From assembly GCA_018658605.1 (NCBI GenBank), contig JABHUV010000342.1, positions 1 to 9,986 of the forward strand: a stretch of DNA of 9,986 bases. Reading direction: 5' to 3'. How positions within the stretch are numbered: position 1 is the stretch's first letter; each line of letters begins with the position of its first letter. Shown one piece after another: positions 1-8,261 of the stretch. Position numbers and translations under genes: made by a program. Below the pieces are notes generated by a model. The model did not search any database. It was not told where the DNA came from and saw only the letters and a list, made by a program, of their open reading frames with translations. The DNA is from Planctomycetaceae bacterium. Its GTDB lineage: Bacteria > Planctomycetota > Planctomycetia > Pirellulales > Pirellulaceae.

Positions 1-1229
1 CCCCGCCGCTTCTTCACGAGCAACTTCCAATTCCCTTGGCGAATTCCTTCAATTTCGCCCCGCGACGTGTAGTAAACGAACTCTTCACGCGGTGACTTTT
101 TCGCCTTCCCCATCCACAGGCGCGACATGTCCATGCCATCGATTTTATTCTTCTCAGGCAGAGGTCTACCCGTGATCGCGGCGATGGTCGGTAAAACGTC
201 GATCGTTCCCATCAGTTCATTGCAGATCGTTCCCGCGGGAATCCCCGGACCACGTATCAAACAAGGTACCCGTTGCCCGCCTTCGAAGGTGGTTCCTTTA
301 CCGTCGCGTAGTGGTCCAGCGGAACCACCGTGATGTTTGAAGGATAACCATGGACCGTTGTCTGTTGTGTAAATGACGTAAGTGTTGTCGGATAGTTTCA
401 ACTCATCTACGACATTGAGCAGGCGTCCAACTTCGGCGTCGATATGTTCAATAGTGTTCGTGTAGGCATTTTTCGGGTCCGGATCGCGCACGTCGTCGGG
501 AACGTAAAGAGGAATGTGCGGCATGGAATGCGGCAAATAGACGAAAAACGGTTTGTCATGATGTGCCTTAACGAAATCGATCGCCTTCTGTGTATAACGC
601 CGCGTGACCGTCCTTTGGTCAACTGGTAACTCGACAATTTCTTCATCGTGAAACAAAGGCGTCATCCACTTGGTCAGCGTCGACTCTGGATCCTTCCAGA
701 GAATATCCATGCCGTCGGGTCCTCCTTTTGGCTTTCCCTTATTGTCCGGATGGTTCATGTCATTGGAGTAGGGAATTCCGTAATAGGTGTCGAAACCGTT
801 GGCGGTTGGGAGCACTTCCGGGTGATGACCGAGATGCCACTTACCGAAGCAGGCGGTGGCATAACCCTCTGATTTCAGGTGATCGGCGAGTGTGTGCTCT
901 TTTGGATTAAGCCCTTTGATCGAACTCGGAAACAGGACGTGCTGGTGCATACCCACACGTTTAGGATAACAGCCTGTTAACAATGCCGCCCGCGAGGGCG
1001 TGCAGACCGGCGAGGCCACCATGAAGCTGGTGAATTTTCGGCCCTCGACCGATAAACGGTCGATGTTGGGCGTCTGAATCTTCGTTGATCCGAAACAACT
1101 CAGGTCACCATAGCCCTGATCATCGACGAAGATGAGGATGAAATTCGGTTTGGCTGCTTGGGCGATGTTGGTCGCGAATAGGATAAATATGACGGTCGAC
1201 AGCAGAAGATAATTGATTTTAGTTTTCAT
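1..1229 (-). CDS. Secreted sulfatase (arylsulfatase-type, Cys-type), C-terminus cut by window edge
   Basis: Hydrolyses a sulfate ester, probably on a polysaccharide, outside the cytoplasm; the substrate cannot be told. The ATG at 1227-1229 opens a hydrophobic signal peptide (about residues 1-25, ending NIAQAA). The sulfatase core follows at once: metal-site FVDDQG (D36, D37); the formylglycine motif CTPSR with C76 and R80, inside SPVCTPSRAALLTG; GKWHLG with K130 and H132; MPH with H238; TTDNG with D290 and N291; and GKGTTFEGG with K311. This is a complete catalytic set matching the arylsulfatase A pattern. The C76 motif is the kind matured by formylglycine-generating enzyme, which is not in this window. 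409 codons are visible, ending in the C-terminal GNWKLL element, so perhaps only 40-80 residues are missing (inferred from usual lengths of 450-500). No Shine-Dalgarno sequence is visible. The gene starts 45 bases after the stop of the small exported protein and is probably co-transcribed with it. Confidence 0.95.
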   Translation of the reverse strand, partial: MKTKINYLLLSTVIFILFATNIAQAAKPNFILIFVDDQGYGDLSCFGSTKIQTPNIDRLSVEGRKFTSFMVASPVCTPSRAALLTGCYPKRVGMHQHVLFPSSIKGLNPKEHTLADHLKSEGYATACFGKWHLGHHPEVLPTANGFDTYYGIPYSNDMNHPDNKGKPKGGPDGMDILWKDPESTLTKWMTPLFHDEEIVELPVDQRTVTRRYTQKAIDFVKAHHDKPFFVYLPHSMPHIPLYVPDDVRDPDPKNAYTNTIEHIDAEVGRLLNVVDELKLSDNTYVIYTTDNGPWLSFKHHGGSAGPLRDGKGTTFEGGQRVPCLIRGPGIPAGTICNELMGTIDVLPTIAAITGRPLPEKNKIDGMDMSRLWMGKAKKSPREEFVYYTSRGEIEGIRQGNWKLLVKKRR

Positions 1230-1274
1230 GGGAGGATATTTTGGAGCTAAGGAGTTGCGGACAAGGTTTCTCCG

Positions 1275-1733
1275 TCAGGGAGCCGTCAAAGTGATCTTCT
1301 TGCCACTACGATCTTCATCCGACTTGCCCGAATTTGACTTCTTGGGTGATCGTTTCCACCGTGCTTTATGCGTTCGGGGAACATCCTTATCTCCCCGCGT
1401 GGCTTTCAAAATAAAGTCCACTCCATTGGCCTTGCGTTTGATTTGAATGGAAACGTTACCGAGTTTAATCTGCTTCAGCTTTGCCCAATCGGTATCCTTG
1501 CCGACAGCAGCGACTTCGGAGAACTCAACCTCTTGCTTTTCGCCCTCGCTCTCTATCACCAAGGTAGCATGAGTCACGTTAAAGGTGACGGGAGTCTCGT
1601 TTATTTGCCAGTGATCGTCTGCCTGTCGTGTAAGACTTATCTCACCTTTCTCCGTTTGTATTGTAAAGGTTGTCACGTCCGCCGGAACCAAGTGCAAGCT
1701 AATGCCAATTAGAATTATTAATACCTGACTCAT
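1275..1733 (-). CDS. Small exported protein of unknown function, upstream of sulfatase
   Basis: I do not recognise this 152-residue protein. It starts at an ATG (1731-1733) with a short hydrophobic stretch (residues 4-16, LIILIGISLHLV) that looks like a signal peptide cut near residue 18 (VPA-D). The body (about 20-112) is predicted beta-rich with alternating hydrophobic and charged residues, for example TTFTIQTEKGEISLTRQ and IKLGNVSIQIKRK. The tail (113-148) is very basic and low in complexity, rich in Lys, Arg and Ser. There is no Cys and no enzymatic motif. It lies 45 bases upstream of the sulfatase on the same strand, so the pair probably forms one transcript; a role as accessory or binding protein for that sulfatase is only an inference from position. 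The coherent signal-peptide start and intact frame make it a plausible real gene. Confidence 0.72.
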   Translation of the reverse strand: MSQVLIILIGISLHLVPADVTTFTIQTEKGEISLTRQADDHWQINETPVTFNVTHATLVIESEGEKQEVEFSEVAAVGKDTDWAKLKQIKLGNVSIQIKRKANGVDFILKATRGDKDVPRTHKARWKRSPKKSNSGKSDEDRSGKKITLTAP

Positions 1734-1786
1734 GATTAATATTCTCGCTTGTTGGAACGTTTCGGATCACGTGCTTAAAAAATGCG

Positions 1787-1810
1787 AGGTTCGGCCAGTC
1801 ACAGCAACCT
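1787..1810 (-). terminator. Possible tRNA-Asn terminator
   Basis: Just downstream of the tRNA 3' end the minus strand shows AGGTT and AACCT arms (5 bp) around a 14-base loop, followed four bases later by six T residues (1777-1782). The stem is short, so this is a weak intrinsic terminator at best; without it the tRNA transcript would run into the small exported protein gene. Confidence 0.3.
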
Positions 1811-1821
1811 GTCGGTTTGAG

Positions 1822-1894
1822 CTCCCCCGGCAAGACTCGAACTTGCGACAAGTCGGTTAACAGCCGACTGCTCTACCAACTGAGCTACAGGGGA
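1822..1894 (-). tRNA. tRNA-Asn (anticodon GUU)
   Basis: A 73-base cloverleaf on the minus strand. The acceptor stem TCCCCTG pairs with CGGGGGA (one G-T pair) and the discriminator base is G. The D arm is GCTC-AGTTGGTA-GAGC. The anticodon arm is GTCGG-CTGTTAA-CCGAC, with anticodon GTT, so it reads Asn codons. The variable loop is TTGTC and the T arm GCAAG-TTCGAGT-CTTGC. The 3' CCA is not encoded and must be added after transcription. It sits between the pump operon and the small exported protein/sulfatase pair. Confidence 0.97.
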
Positions 1895-1908
1895 TAATTG
1901 AATCGTCT

Positions 1909-1937
1909 AGTTTATTTTATCAGTATATTTTTGGCAA
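1909..1937 (-). promoter_or_regulatory. Sigma70-like promoter of tRNA-Asn
   Basis: On the minus strand TTGCCA (1932-1937, five of six to the -35 consensus) is separated by exactly 17 bases from TAAACT (1909-1914, four of six to the -10 consensus). The predicted start would lie around 1901-1903, giving a leader of only about 7-9 bases before the mature tRNA 5' end at 1894. The AT-rich spacer also contains TATACT and TAAAAT, but neither has a -35 partner at suitable distance. Confidence 0.45.
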
Positions 1938-1982
1938 TGGGTGAATGCATACATTGTTATTGATTAACGACTTTCAAGAAAT

Positions 1983-2019
1983 TCTATTGACGCTCACAAC
2001 TCAATGAACGGGCAATAGA
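1983..2019 (-). terminator. Hairpin at the end of the metal-efflux operon
   Basis: Starting about 10 bases after the pump stop codon the transcript can form a two-part hairpin: outer arms TCTATTG/CAATAGA (7 bp, perfect), a small CC/T internal loop, inner arms CGTTCA/TGAGCG (6 bp with one G-U), and an 8-base loop. The following sequence (ATTTCTTG) is only weakly T-rich, so it may be a terminator or simply a 3' stabilising structure. Its place right after the last gene of the operon supports a 3'-end role. Confidence 0.5.
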
Positions 2020-2029
2020 GTGAGTGTCG

Positions 2030-5000
2030 CTAGACGTCCACGATTTCTTCGAGATGTTCTTGTTGGGCCATGCCCACGGCGTCTTTGCCACTGAATTCCC
2101 AGAAGAGGCCAGGATGAATCAAAAATTCACAGAAGGTGGATGTGATTAAACCGCCTAAGATCACTGTAGCCACGGGGTAGAGAATCTCTCGGCCAGGTTC
2201 GTGACCACCTAACACCAAAGGGATCAATCCGATTCCCGCTGTCAAGGCAGTCATCAACACGGGTGCAAGTCGCTCCAAACTTCCTCGTAAAATCATCTCC
2301 TTGGTAAACGTTTCGCCTTCGTCTTTCAATAGATGCACATAATGGGTGACTAGCAGAATTCCGTTGCGAACCGAGATCCCACCGAGGGAAATAAAACCTA
2401 CGAGGCTAGCCACCGTTAAATCTTGTTGTGTTAAAACCAGTGCGATCACACCGCCAATAAATGCAGTCGGCAGTGCATTGAGAATTTGCAATACAATGCG
2501 TATCGATGGAAAGAGGATTAACAAGACAATAAACATGCCCACCACGGACACTGCGGCCAAGATGAATATCAATCTTGTCGCCCGTTGTTGACTTTCAAAT
2601 TGTCCACCATACTCCACAAAATATCCCGTCGGCATTATTACTTGCGCGCTAATGCGTTGTTCAATTTCGGCGACTGTGCTGGTAAGATCACGATCCTGTG
2701 TATTACAACGAATCACGATTCGACGCCGAGAGTTTTCACGATTGATTGCATTGGGGCCTGTGCCGGGCCCCACATCCGCTACTGCTTGTAGTTCTATCTG
2801 TCCGCGTTGATCCGGTAGGTCGATTCGTAGCCGCCCTAGATTTGCGTAATCCGTGCGGTATCTTTCTTCTAAGCGAATAAATAGATCGAACCGACGTTGG
2901 CCTTCGAGTACTTGCGAAACCACTTCACCTTGCAACGCAGTCTGTAATATTTGTGCGACATAGGCTCGGGTAACTCCATAATAAGCAAGGTCGTCTGATC
3001 TTAATCGAATGTGTAGTTCTTCGGTTTTTTGGATTGGTTCGACTACCGGCGGCGTGACGCCCGGAACCGTTTCGATAGCCGTCCGTACCTGTTCGCCAAG
3101 TTGTTTAAGCTTGTCGAGATCGTCACCATATATCTTGATCGCGATTTGTGCATAGACTCCAGATACCATATGGCTGATCAGATGTGCCAGTGGCTGTTCG
3201 ACTTCAATGTCGACACCCGGCACTTCCGCTCGCAATTCCTTAAGTAAATTACCAATCATCTCTTCGCGTTGTTGATGGCCAGCAGGATTCATGCTGAGGA
3301 TGTATTCACCCATGTGAACTGGGTTTGCATGTTCATCCATTTCTGCTCGCCCCGTACGACGGACAAAATTCAACACTTGTCCTTCTGGGTTGGTCGCCGA
3401 CTTTTGCATGGCTTGAAACTTGGCGTCAATTATAGCTGACGTGCGATTGGACGCATCGAGTGACGACCCAGGCGGCATCGTGATGTTAACTTGGGTACTG
3501 CCTTCATCAAACTGTGGTAGAAAATCCCGTCCCAATTGCATGAATTGCCATCCCGCAAATGCCACGCCAATCCAAGCTATGAATGATAATGTTCGCGGAC
3601 AAGCCATACTCAAGCGGATTAACTGTGCTGCGATTTTCTTCAGCATCCGTAGCAAAATGCCCTCTTTTTCACGATGTGCTGCCTGAGAGTTTGGTAATAA
3701 ATAGAGCGACAAAACCGGCGTTACCGTTAATGACACGAGCAGTGAAGCGAGGATTGAGACGATATAGGCAACGCCTAGTGGTGCAAACAACCGCCCTTCT
3801 ACGCCGGACAGAGCGAACAGTGGTAAAAACACAAGGATGACGACTGCCGTTCCAAAGACAATGGCACTACGAATTTCCTTGCTCGCCTCATAAACAACTT
3901 GGATTGCAGATTTAGGTCGAGCCGCTGTGTTATTTTCTCTTAACCGACGAAAGATATTTTCGACATCGACAATTGCATCATCGACCAATTCGCCCATCGC
4001 AACGGCCAATCCACCCAACGTCATCACGTTAATGGATAACTCTGTGTCGGAAAGATAACCAATGATTCTAAATACGAATGTGGTAATTACCAGCGATAAT
4101 GGAATAGCTGTGAGTGTGATAAAGGTAGTGCGGAAATTCAACAAGAATAGAAATAGGATAATGATGACCAACATCGCACCGACGACCAATGCCTCACCGA
4201 CATTGAAAATTCCGCGATCGATGAAGTTCTTGAGGCGAAAGAGTTCTGAGTTGATTACCATGTCTAACGGCAACGATGCTTCAACTTCTGCGAACGCCGC
4301 TGCAACGTTATCCGTTAATTCACGAGTGTCCACATGGGGTTGCTTGACAATAGTAAACACCACGCCGGTGCGACCGTTGATGCTGCCGTCACCTCGTTTA
4401 AATTGTGGGCCTTCAGTGACGCGAGCAACTTGACTTAACGATACCGTACGCCGCTCATGGACTTTGACGGGTACTTTTCTCAGGTCATCTAAGACAACAT
4501 TGGCAGAGGGTCCGAGTCGACCAATAATTCTAATGGGACGTTCAGTTTCACCCGTAATTGCGAAACTTCCGCTGGTATTGATGTTGCTTTCATCAAGTGC
4601 TTGTTCAACGTCCTGCAGTGTTACCCCGTATTCAATTAAGGCACTGGGATCTACGAGGATTTGATATTGTTTGCGATCCGCACCCATTTGGAAAACTTCG
4701 GCAACGCCATGCACAATTTTAACCCGTGGGCGAATCACCCAGTCCGAAAGGGTGCGTAATGCCATATTGCGCTGCGTCGTTGTTTGGAACTGAACTACAT
4801 GCGTTTTGCCACCGATGTTGATTGTTGCTTGGTTGGATTCGGTATTGATGTTGGTTGTGGGTTGCTCCAGATTTGCAGTACCGCCGACCCATTGGAAGTT
4901 ATCAAAAGCGACAGATTTCCACGTGCTTTGGTCATGACGTTTTTTAACCTGCCAGACCTTCAATTCAACGTCGCGTGTTTGTTGTTGCGCGATAACTTCA

Positions 5001-5494
5001 ATGACGTAATCGGTCTTTTCAATGACTGTGAGTTCACCACCATTTGGCCCCAGTTGTCGATAGATCCCAGCAATGATCACTTGGCCCATAATCGAAGATG
5101 GTGGGGTCATTTGCGGGTTGATTCCCTCGGGCAGCACGTTCTCGAGAGTTGATAATCTTTCTTGAACGGTTTGCCGTGCCGCGCGAATATCAGTTTCCCA
5201 GCTGAATTCAACATAAATGACGGTTAATCCGGCAGTTGTTTGGCTCCGTACATCTTGGACACCAGTGGCTCCGAGCAGCGTCATTTCGATGGGCTGAGTC
5301 ACTAGTGATTCGACTTCCTCAGCGGCAAGTCCCTCGCATTCGGTAATGATAATCACTCGTGGACGATCGAGGTCAGGAAAGACATCGATTGGCATTGTAG
5401 TTGCCAAGTAGGAACCGTAGATCAGCATCACAACACTGGTTATGACAACCAGCATACGGTAGCGAAGCGAAAAACGGATGATGGCATTGAGCAC
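2030..5494 (-). CDS. Heavy-metal efflux RND pump, inner-membrane permease (CusA/CzcA family)
   Basis: The proton-driven pump subunit of a tripartite metal-efflux complex. It has 1154 residues (usual family length 1030-1070). Seen: TM1 near 13-34 followed by MPIDVFPDL (34-42); TM2-TM6 between about 430 and 600; a second half starting around 633 with LGRDFLPQFDEG; TM8-TM12 between about 973 and 1125. TM4 carries GELVDDAIVDVEN: D505 and E512 align with CusA D405 and E412 of the proton path, and the position of CzcA D402 is Ala, as in CusA. At the places of the CusA methionine triad (M573, M623, M672) I read N670, M728 and H775, so the metal cannot be inferred simply from CusA. About 90 extra residues (about 147-235) interrupt the first porter subdomain. 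The start is GTG, 20 bases after the adaptor stop, with a weak purine-rich GAGAGA upstream; MLNAIIRFSL is a typical family N-terminus. It is the last gene of the operon. Confidence 0.95.
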   Translation of the reverse strand: MLNAIIRFSLRYRMLVVITSVVMLIYGSYLATTMPIDVFPDLDRPRVIIITECEGLAAEEVESLVTQPIEMTLLGATGVQDVRSQTTAGLTVIYVEFSWETDIRAARQTVQERLSTLENVLPEGINPQMTPPSSIMGQVIIAGIYRQLGPNGGELTVIEKTDYVIEVIAQQQTRDVELKVWQVKKRHDQSTWKSVAFDNFQWVGGTANLEQPTTNINTESNQATINIGGKTHVVQFQTTTQRNMALRTLSDWVIRPRVKIVHGVAEVFQMGADRKQYQILVDPSALIEYGVTLQDVEQALDESNINTSGSFAITGETERPIRIIGRLGPSANVVLDDLRKVPVKVHERRTVSLSQVARVTEGPQFKRGDGSINGRTGVVFTIVKQPHVDTRELTDNVAAAFAEVEASLPLDMVINSELFRLKNFIDRGIFNVGEALVVGAMLVIIILFLFLLNFRTTFITLTAIPLSLVITTFVFRIIGYLSDTELSINVMTLGGLAVAMGELVDDAIVDVENIFRRLRENNTAARPKSAIQVVYEASKEIRSAIVFGTAVVILVFLPLFALSGVEGRLFAPLGVAYIVSILASLLVSLTVTPVLSLYLLPNSQAAHREKEGILLRMLKKIAAQLIRLSMACPRTLSFIAWIGVAFAGWQFMQLGRDFLPQFDEGSTQVNITMPPGSSLDASNRTSAIIDAKFQAMQKSATNPEGQVLNFVRRTGRAEMDEHANPVHMGEYILSMNPAGHQQREEMIGNLLKELRAEVPGVDIEVEQPLAHLISHMVSGVYAQIAIKIYGDDLDKLKQLGEQVRTAIETVPGVTPPVVEPIQKTEELHIRLRSDDLAYYGVTRAYVAQILQTALQGEVVSQVLEGQRRFDLFIRLEERYRTDYANLGRLRIDLPDQRGQIELQAVADVGPGTGPNAINRENSRRRIVIRCNTQDRDLTSTVAEIEQRISAQVIMPTGYFVEYGGQFESQQRATRLIFILAAVSVVGMFIVLLILFPSIRIVLQILNALPTAFIGGVIALVLTQQDLTVASLVGFISLGGISVRNGILLVTHYVHLLKDEGETFTKEMILRGSLERLAPVLMTALTAGIGLIPLVLGGHEPGREILYPVATVILGGLITSTFCEFLIHPGLFWEFSGKDAVGMAQQEHLEEIVDV

Positions 5495-5514
5495 GTTTAA
5501 AGTTCTCTCTGCGG

Positions 5515-6882
5515 TTAATGGGCCGCGTGAACGGACCCGTCGGCGTGAACATGAACATCGGTCTGTTGGCCACTAGCTGACTGGGCTTTCAGGATTCGGT
5601 TAAGTGACGCTGCTGAACCTTGAGCAATATATGCTCCAGCTTGCACACTGCCGTCATTGGCTAATACAACAAACAAGCGATCTTCATGAATCACATGTAT
5701 TGGCAGACGATGAAACAAATCTCCGTTTTGCCTAAAGATATATGCTTCAGGGCCTTCTCGCACCACCGCAGCAGTTGGCACGACAATCACATCGTGAAAT
5801 TGCTCAACGGGCACTCGTATTCGCACACGCTGTCCAGGTCGAAACCGCCATGCCATAAAGGATTGACCGGCATGCTCGTACGATCGTGATTGGTTGACTA
5901 GTGGTACGAAAAAATCAAATGTGCGGCTCGAGGAATCAATGGTGCTTGATAGGTGGCGAATTTGATACGCTTGTTCTAGGGCTGGCCAATGTTCGCTATC
6001 GTCTTCAGCAAATTCTACTTCCAGCGACCAGCCGTTTTTCGCTGCTTGTTCCAGACTCGGAGCTTCTTGTTTGAATGCGTGCCCTTCAATGTACAGCGAT
6101 CGATGATCGGAGATGACGGACAGTAACTGCCCTGCGTTGACTTGGTAACCTAAATTCACCTGCAGTTCTTGAACTTCAAAACTTGGTTCTGTTGTGGCAG
6201 TTGTGGGGACGGTGATTGTAATGGTCGAGATAAACTTGCCATCAGCAACTTCTTGGATTTGAGCGACGCTGAGGCCCCGCGTTTGCAGATCTTGTTTATA
6301 AGATTCAATGAGTGCTTGTTGACGTCGAAGGTGTTGGTCAAATTCAATAATACGAGCGGTCGCAATGGTGCCGGATTGAGCAAGCTGATCCAGTCGCTGA
6401 CGTTCTTCATTGAGTAGTATTGTTTCACGAGTGGTCTGGAACAAGTTTGATTGTGTGTCATGCAGGTATTCGCTAAACAGCTTCAGGGTGAATAGTTTGT
6501 CACCAGATTTCACCGTGTCGCCTGCGTAGGCGTGCACTTGAGTGACCACCCCCACGGCTGGTGAGCTAATTCCATGGTCGGACAAGCCAGGGCGATCAAT
6601 AATAACTCCAGGCACTTCAATGGTTTTCCAGTAGTCCTGTGGCTCGGCCAATTTTGAAACCAACGAGAGATTCTTGCGCGCTTGAGGCGATAACTCTAGG
6701 ATTTGAATGGCATTGGTGGTGTTTTGTGGTTTTTGTTCATCATTGGTAGTGTTGCCTGCTGATATCGCTTGTCCATTGAAAAGAGTTTGAATGGAGTCGC
6801 GGTTGGTATAGGCGATGATGAGGGTCGTTGTGATAATCACGCCCAAAAATAGATTAATAAATTTCACTTTTGGCTTATCCAT
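5515..6882 (-). CDS. Periplasmic adaptor (membrane fusion protein) of metal-efflux RND system, CusB/CzcB type
   Basis: Bridges the RND pump and the outer-membrane channel in the periplasm. 455 residues. Seen in order: an N-terminal membrane anchor (about 8-25), a Thr/Asn-rich linker (40-58), first lipoyl half with SSPAVGVVTQVHAYAGDTVKSGDKL (106-130), an alpha-hairpin (about 136-213), second lipoyl half ending VNLGYQVNAGQLLSV (242-256), a beta-barrel (about 262-356) with the RPGQRVRIRVP element (348-358), and a membrane-proximal domain (about 360-432) with VIVVPTAAVVREG. There is no lipobox, so it should be anchored by the N-terminal helix. The last 12 residues hold four His (444, 446, 452, 455) and could bind metal; that is inference. 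The start ATG overlaps the stop of the upstream gene by one base (TAATG), which suggests translational coupling. The pump gene follows 20 bases later. Confidence 0.94.
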   Translation of the reverse strand: MDKPKVKFINLFLGVIITTTLIIAYTNRDSIQTLFNGQAISAGNTTNDEQKPQNTTNAIQILELSPQARKNLSLVSKLAEPQDYWKTIEVPGVIIDRPGLSDHGISSPAVGVVTQVHAYAGDTVKSGDKLFTLKLFSEYLHDTQSNLFQTTRETILLNEERQRLDQLAQSGTIATARIIEFDQHLRRQQALIESYKQDLQTRGLSVAQIQEVADGKFISTITITVPTTATTEPSFEVQELQVNLGYQVNAGQLLSVISDHRSLYIEGHAFKQEAPSLEQAAKNGWSLEVEFAEDDSEHWPALEQAYQIRHLSSTIDSSSRTFDFFVPLVNQSRSYEHAGQSFMAWRFRPGQRVRIRVPVEQFHDVIVVPTAAVVREGPEAYIFRQNGDLFHRLPIHVIHEDRLFVVLANDGSVQAGAYIAQGSAASLNRILKAQSASGQQTDVHVHADGSVHAAH

Positions 6883-8261
6883 TAGTGACCCTCCTCAAGC
6901 TGCACCTGCAAACTGTCGGTCAGCAGGAGCCCATTGATTTTGGCTCGGGCGACCGAGAGTTTTAGTAGCGCTGCTAGATAGTCGAGGTTGGCTTGCGAGT
7001 ATGTGCGCTGAGCAGTTAATAATTCGAGGTAACTAAACTCTCCCCCTTCATACCCGAGCTTAGTAAGATCGAGGCTTTCTTGAGCATCGACCAAAATGCT
7101 TTCACGGTATGTTGTGATTTGTTGTTGACTGCTAGTGTAAGCTTGAAACACGGGTGCTAAGCGTTGTTGCAATTGCAGTCGTAGCGAAGAAACTAGTTGC
7201 TGCGCTGCAATCAACTTATGTTCCGCTTCTCGAACACGTGCTCGAGTCTTGTTGTTCATAGGAATTGGAATGGATACCATCAAGTTTCCATTGGCCGTTC
7301 CAATAGAATTATCGTGCTGCAGGATTGCTTGGATATTGATGTCCGGGACAGATTCGGCTTGAGCGCGTCGTACAGCCTCTTTAGCTTGTTTTACGTCAGC
7401 TTGCCGAGAGGCAATTTCCGGACTGCTTGCAAGTAGATGTTCGAGGGAGGATTCCCACACGATTTGGTCGACGGCATTATCGAGGTCACCAACTAATGAT
7501 TGGTCGATGATTTCTTTAGATCCGACAACTGCAGCGAGCACTTGCCAAGCAGCAGTGTGCTCACTTTGTGCTTGTTGCAATAAACTGTTGCTAGTGTTAC
7601 TTTCGATTCTCGCTTGCAGCAGATCTCGCTTGCTTACTTCTTTACTTTCAAATAGTGCTTCCACCGCCGTAGTAGCTTTTTCATTGATATGGGTAATGTT
7701 GCTAAGTAGCTTTACTCTCTTTTGTGTGCAGAGAACCTTGAAGTAGCCGATGGCCACATCCGTTTGCACTCGCTGTTGCTGGCTTTGCAGCACTTGGCGA
7801 GCACGGTTGATATCATAGTCACTGATTGCCTGATCAAGTTGACGTTTGTTTCCGCGCAAGATTTCTTGCTCGACGGCGATTCCAACTTGTTCAATGTCCG
7901 CGCTGGTACCGATTTGTTGAGCGGAGAAGCCAATGCGGGTGTTGGGTCGCATACCGATTTGAGCGGCGTGACTTTGGGCAGCGCGGACATGGGCCATGGC
8001 TGCTGCAATACTGGGATTCTTTCGCAGCGCGTATTGTTTTAGGTCATCCAGTGTTAGAGGTTTCTCGAGAAGCGATTGATCAGCGGATCGAGCATCTGAT
8101 TTGGAGGGCAATGCGGGTAAGCTGATCGCCGATTCGTCTGAAGTTAACCGAGGCCAGCCAATGTCGGGTGACTTGGTACTTGCCCGTGGGCGCAGCGGCG
8201 TACATGCTGATAGCAGCAGCGTGGCGGCGGTTAGTATATATAAAGGAATATGCCGATTCAT
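6882..8261 (-). CDS. Outer-membrane channel lipoprotein of metal-efflux RND system (TolC/CusC/CzcC family)
   Basis: Forms the trimeric outer-membrane exit duct of the pump. 459 residues from the ATG at 8259-8261. This start gives a clean lipoprotein signal, MNRHIPLYILTAATLLLSAC, with the lipidated Cys at residue 20 and Thr-Pro after it. Two outer-membrane-efflux-protein repeats follow, about 68-260 and 272-450, each with long amphipathic helices rich in Gln, Ala and Arg; the second carries LGYEGGEFSYLELLTAQRTY (402-421), a conserved element of the CusC/CzcC branch. The frame stays open to a TTG at 8328-8330, which would add 23 residues with several Arg in front of the signal; that is less likely. 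It is the first gene of the three-gene operon, and its TAA shares one base with the ATG of the adaptor gene. The 157-base spacer upstream has two palindromes that may control it. Confidence 0.94.
   Translation of the reverse strand: MNRHIPLYILTAATLLLSACTPLRPRASTKSPDIGWPRLTSDESAISLPALPSKSDARSADQSLLEKPLTLDDLKQYALRKNPSIAAAMAHVRAAQSHAAQIGMRPNTRIGFSAQQIGTSADIEQVGIAVEQEILRGNKRQLDQAISDYDINRARQVLQSQQQRVQTDVAIGYFKVLCTQKRVKLLSNITHINEKATTAVEALFESKEVSKRDLLQARIESNTSNSLLQQAQSEHTAAWQVLAAVVGSKEIIDQSLVGDLDNAVDQIVWESSLEHLLASSPEIASRQADVKQAKEAVRRAQAESVPDINIQAILQHDNSIGTANGNLMVSIPIPMNNKTRARVREAEHKLIAAQQLVSSLRLQLQQRLAPVFQAYTSSQQQITTYRESILVDAQESLDLTKLGYEGGEFSYLELLTAQRTYSQANLDYLAALLKLSVARAKINGLLLTDSLQVQLEEGH

Noticed and set aside
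1368..1712. Open frame of 114 codons on the plus strand
   Set aside because: Antisense to the small exported protein. The minus-strand frame has a signal peptide, suitable spacing to the sulfatase and common strand with all neighbours.
4062..4433. Open frame of 123 codons on the plus strand
   Set aside because: Antisense shadow of the conserved TM2-TM4 region of the pump; Thr/Asn/Ser-rich nonsense sequence.
4784..5152. Open frame of 122 codons on the plus strand
   Set aside because: Lies wholly inside the pump gene on the other strand; composition is that of a shadow frame and no family is recognisable.
5373..5573. 66-codon minus-strand frame across the adaptor-pump junction
   Set aside because: Overlaps both well-supported genes in another frame; no motif.
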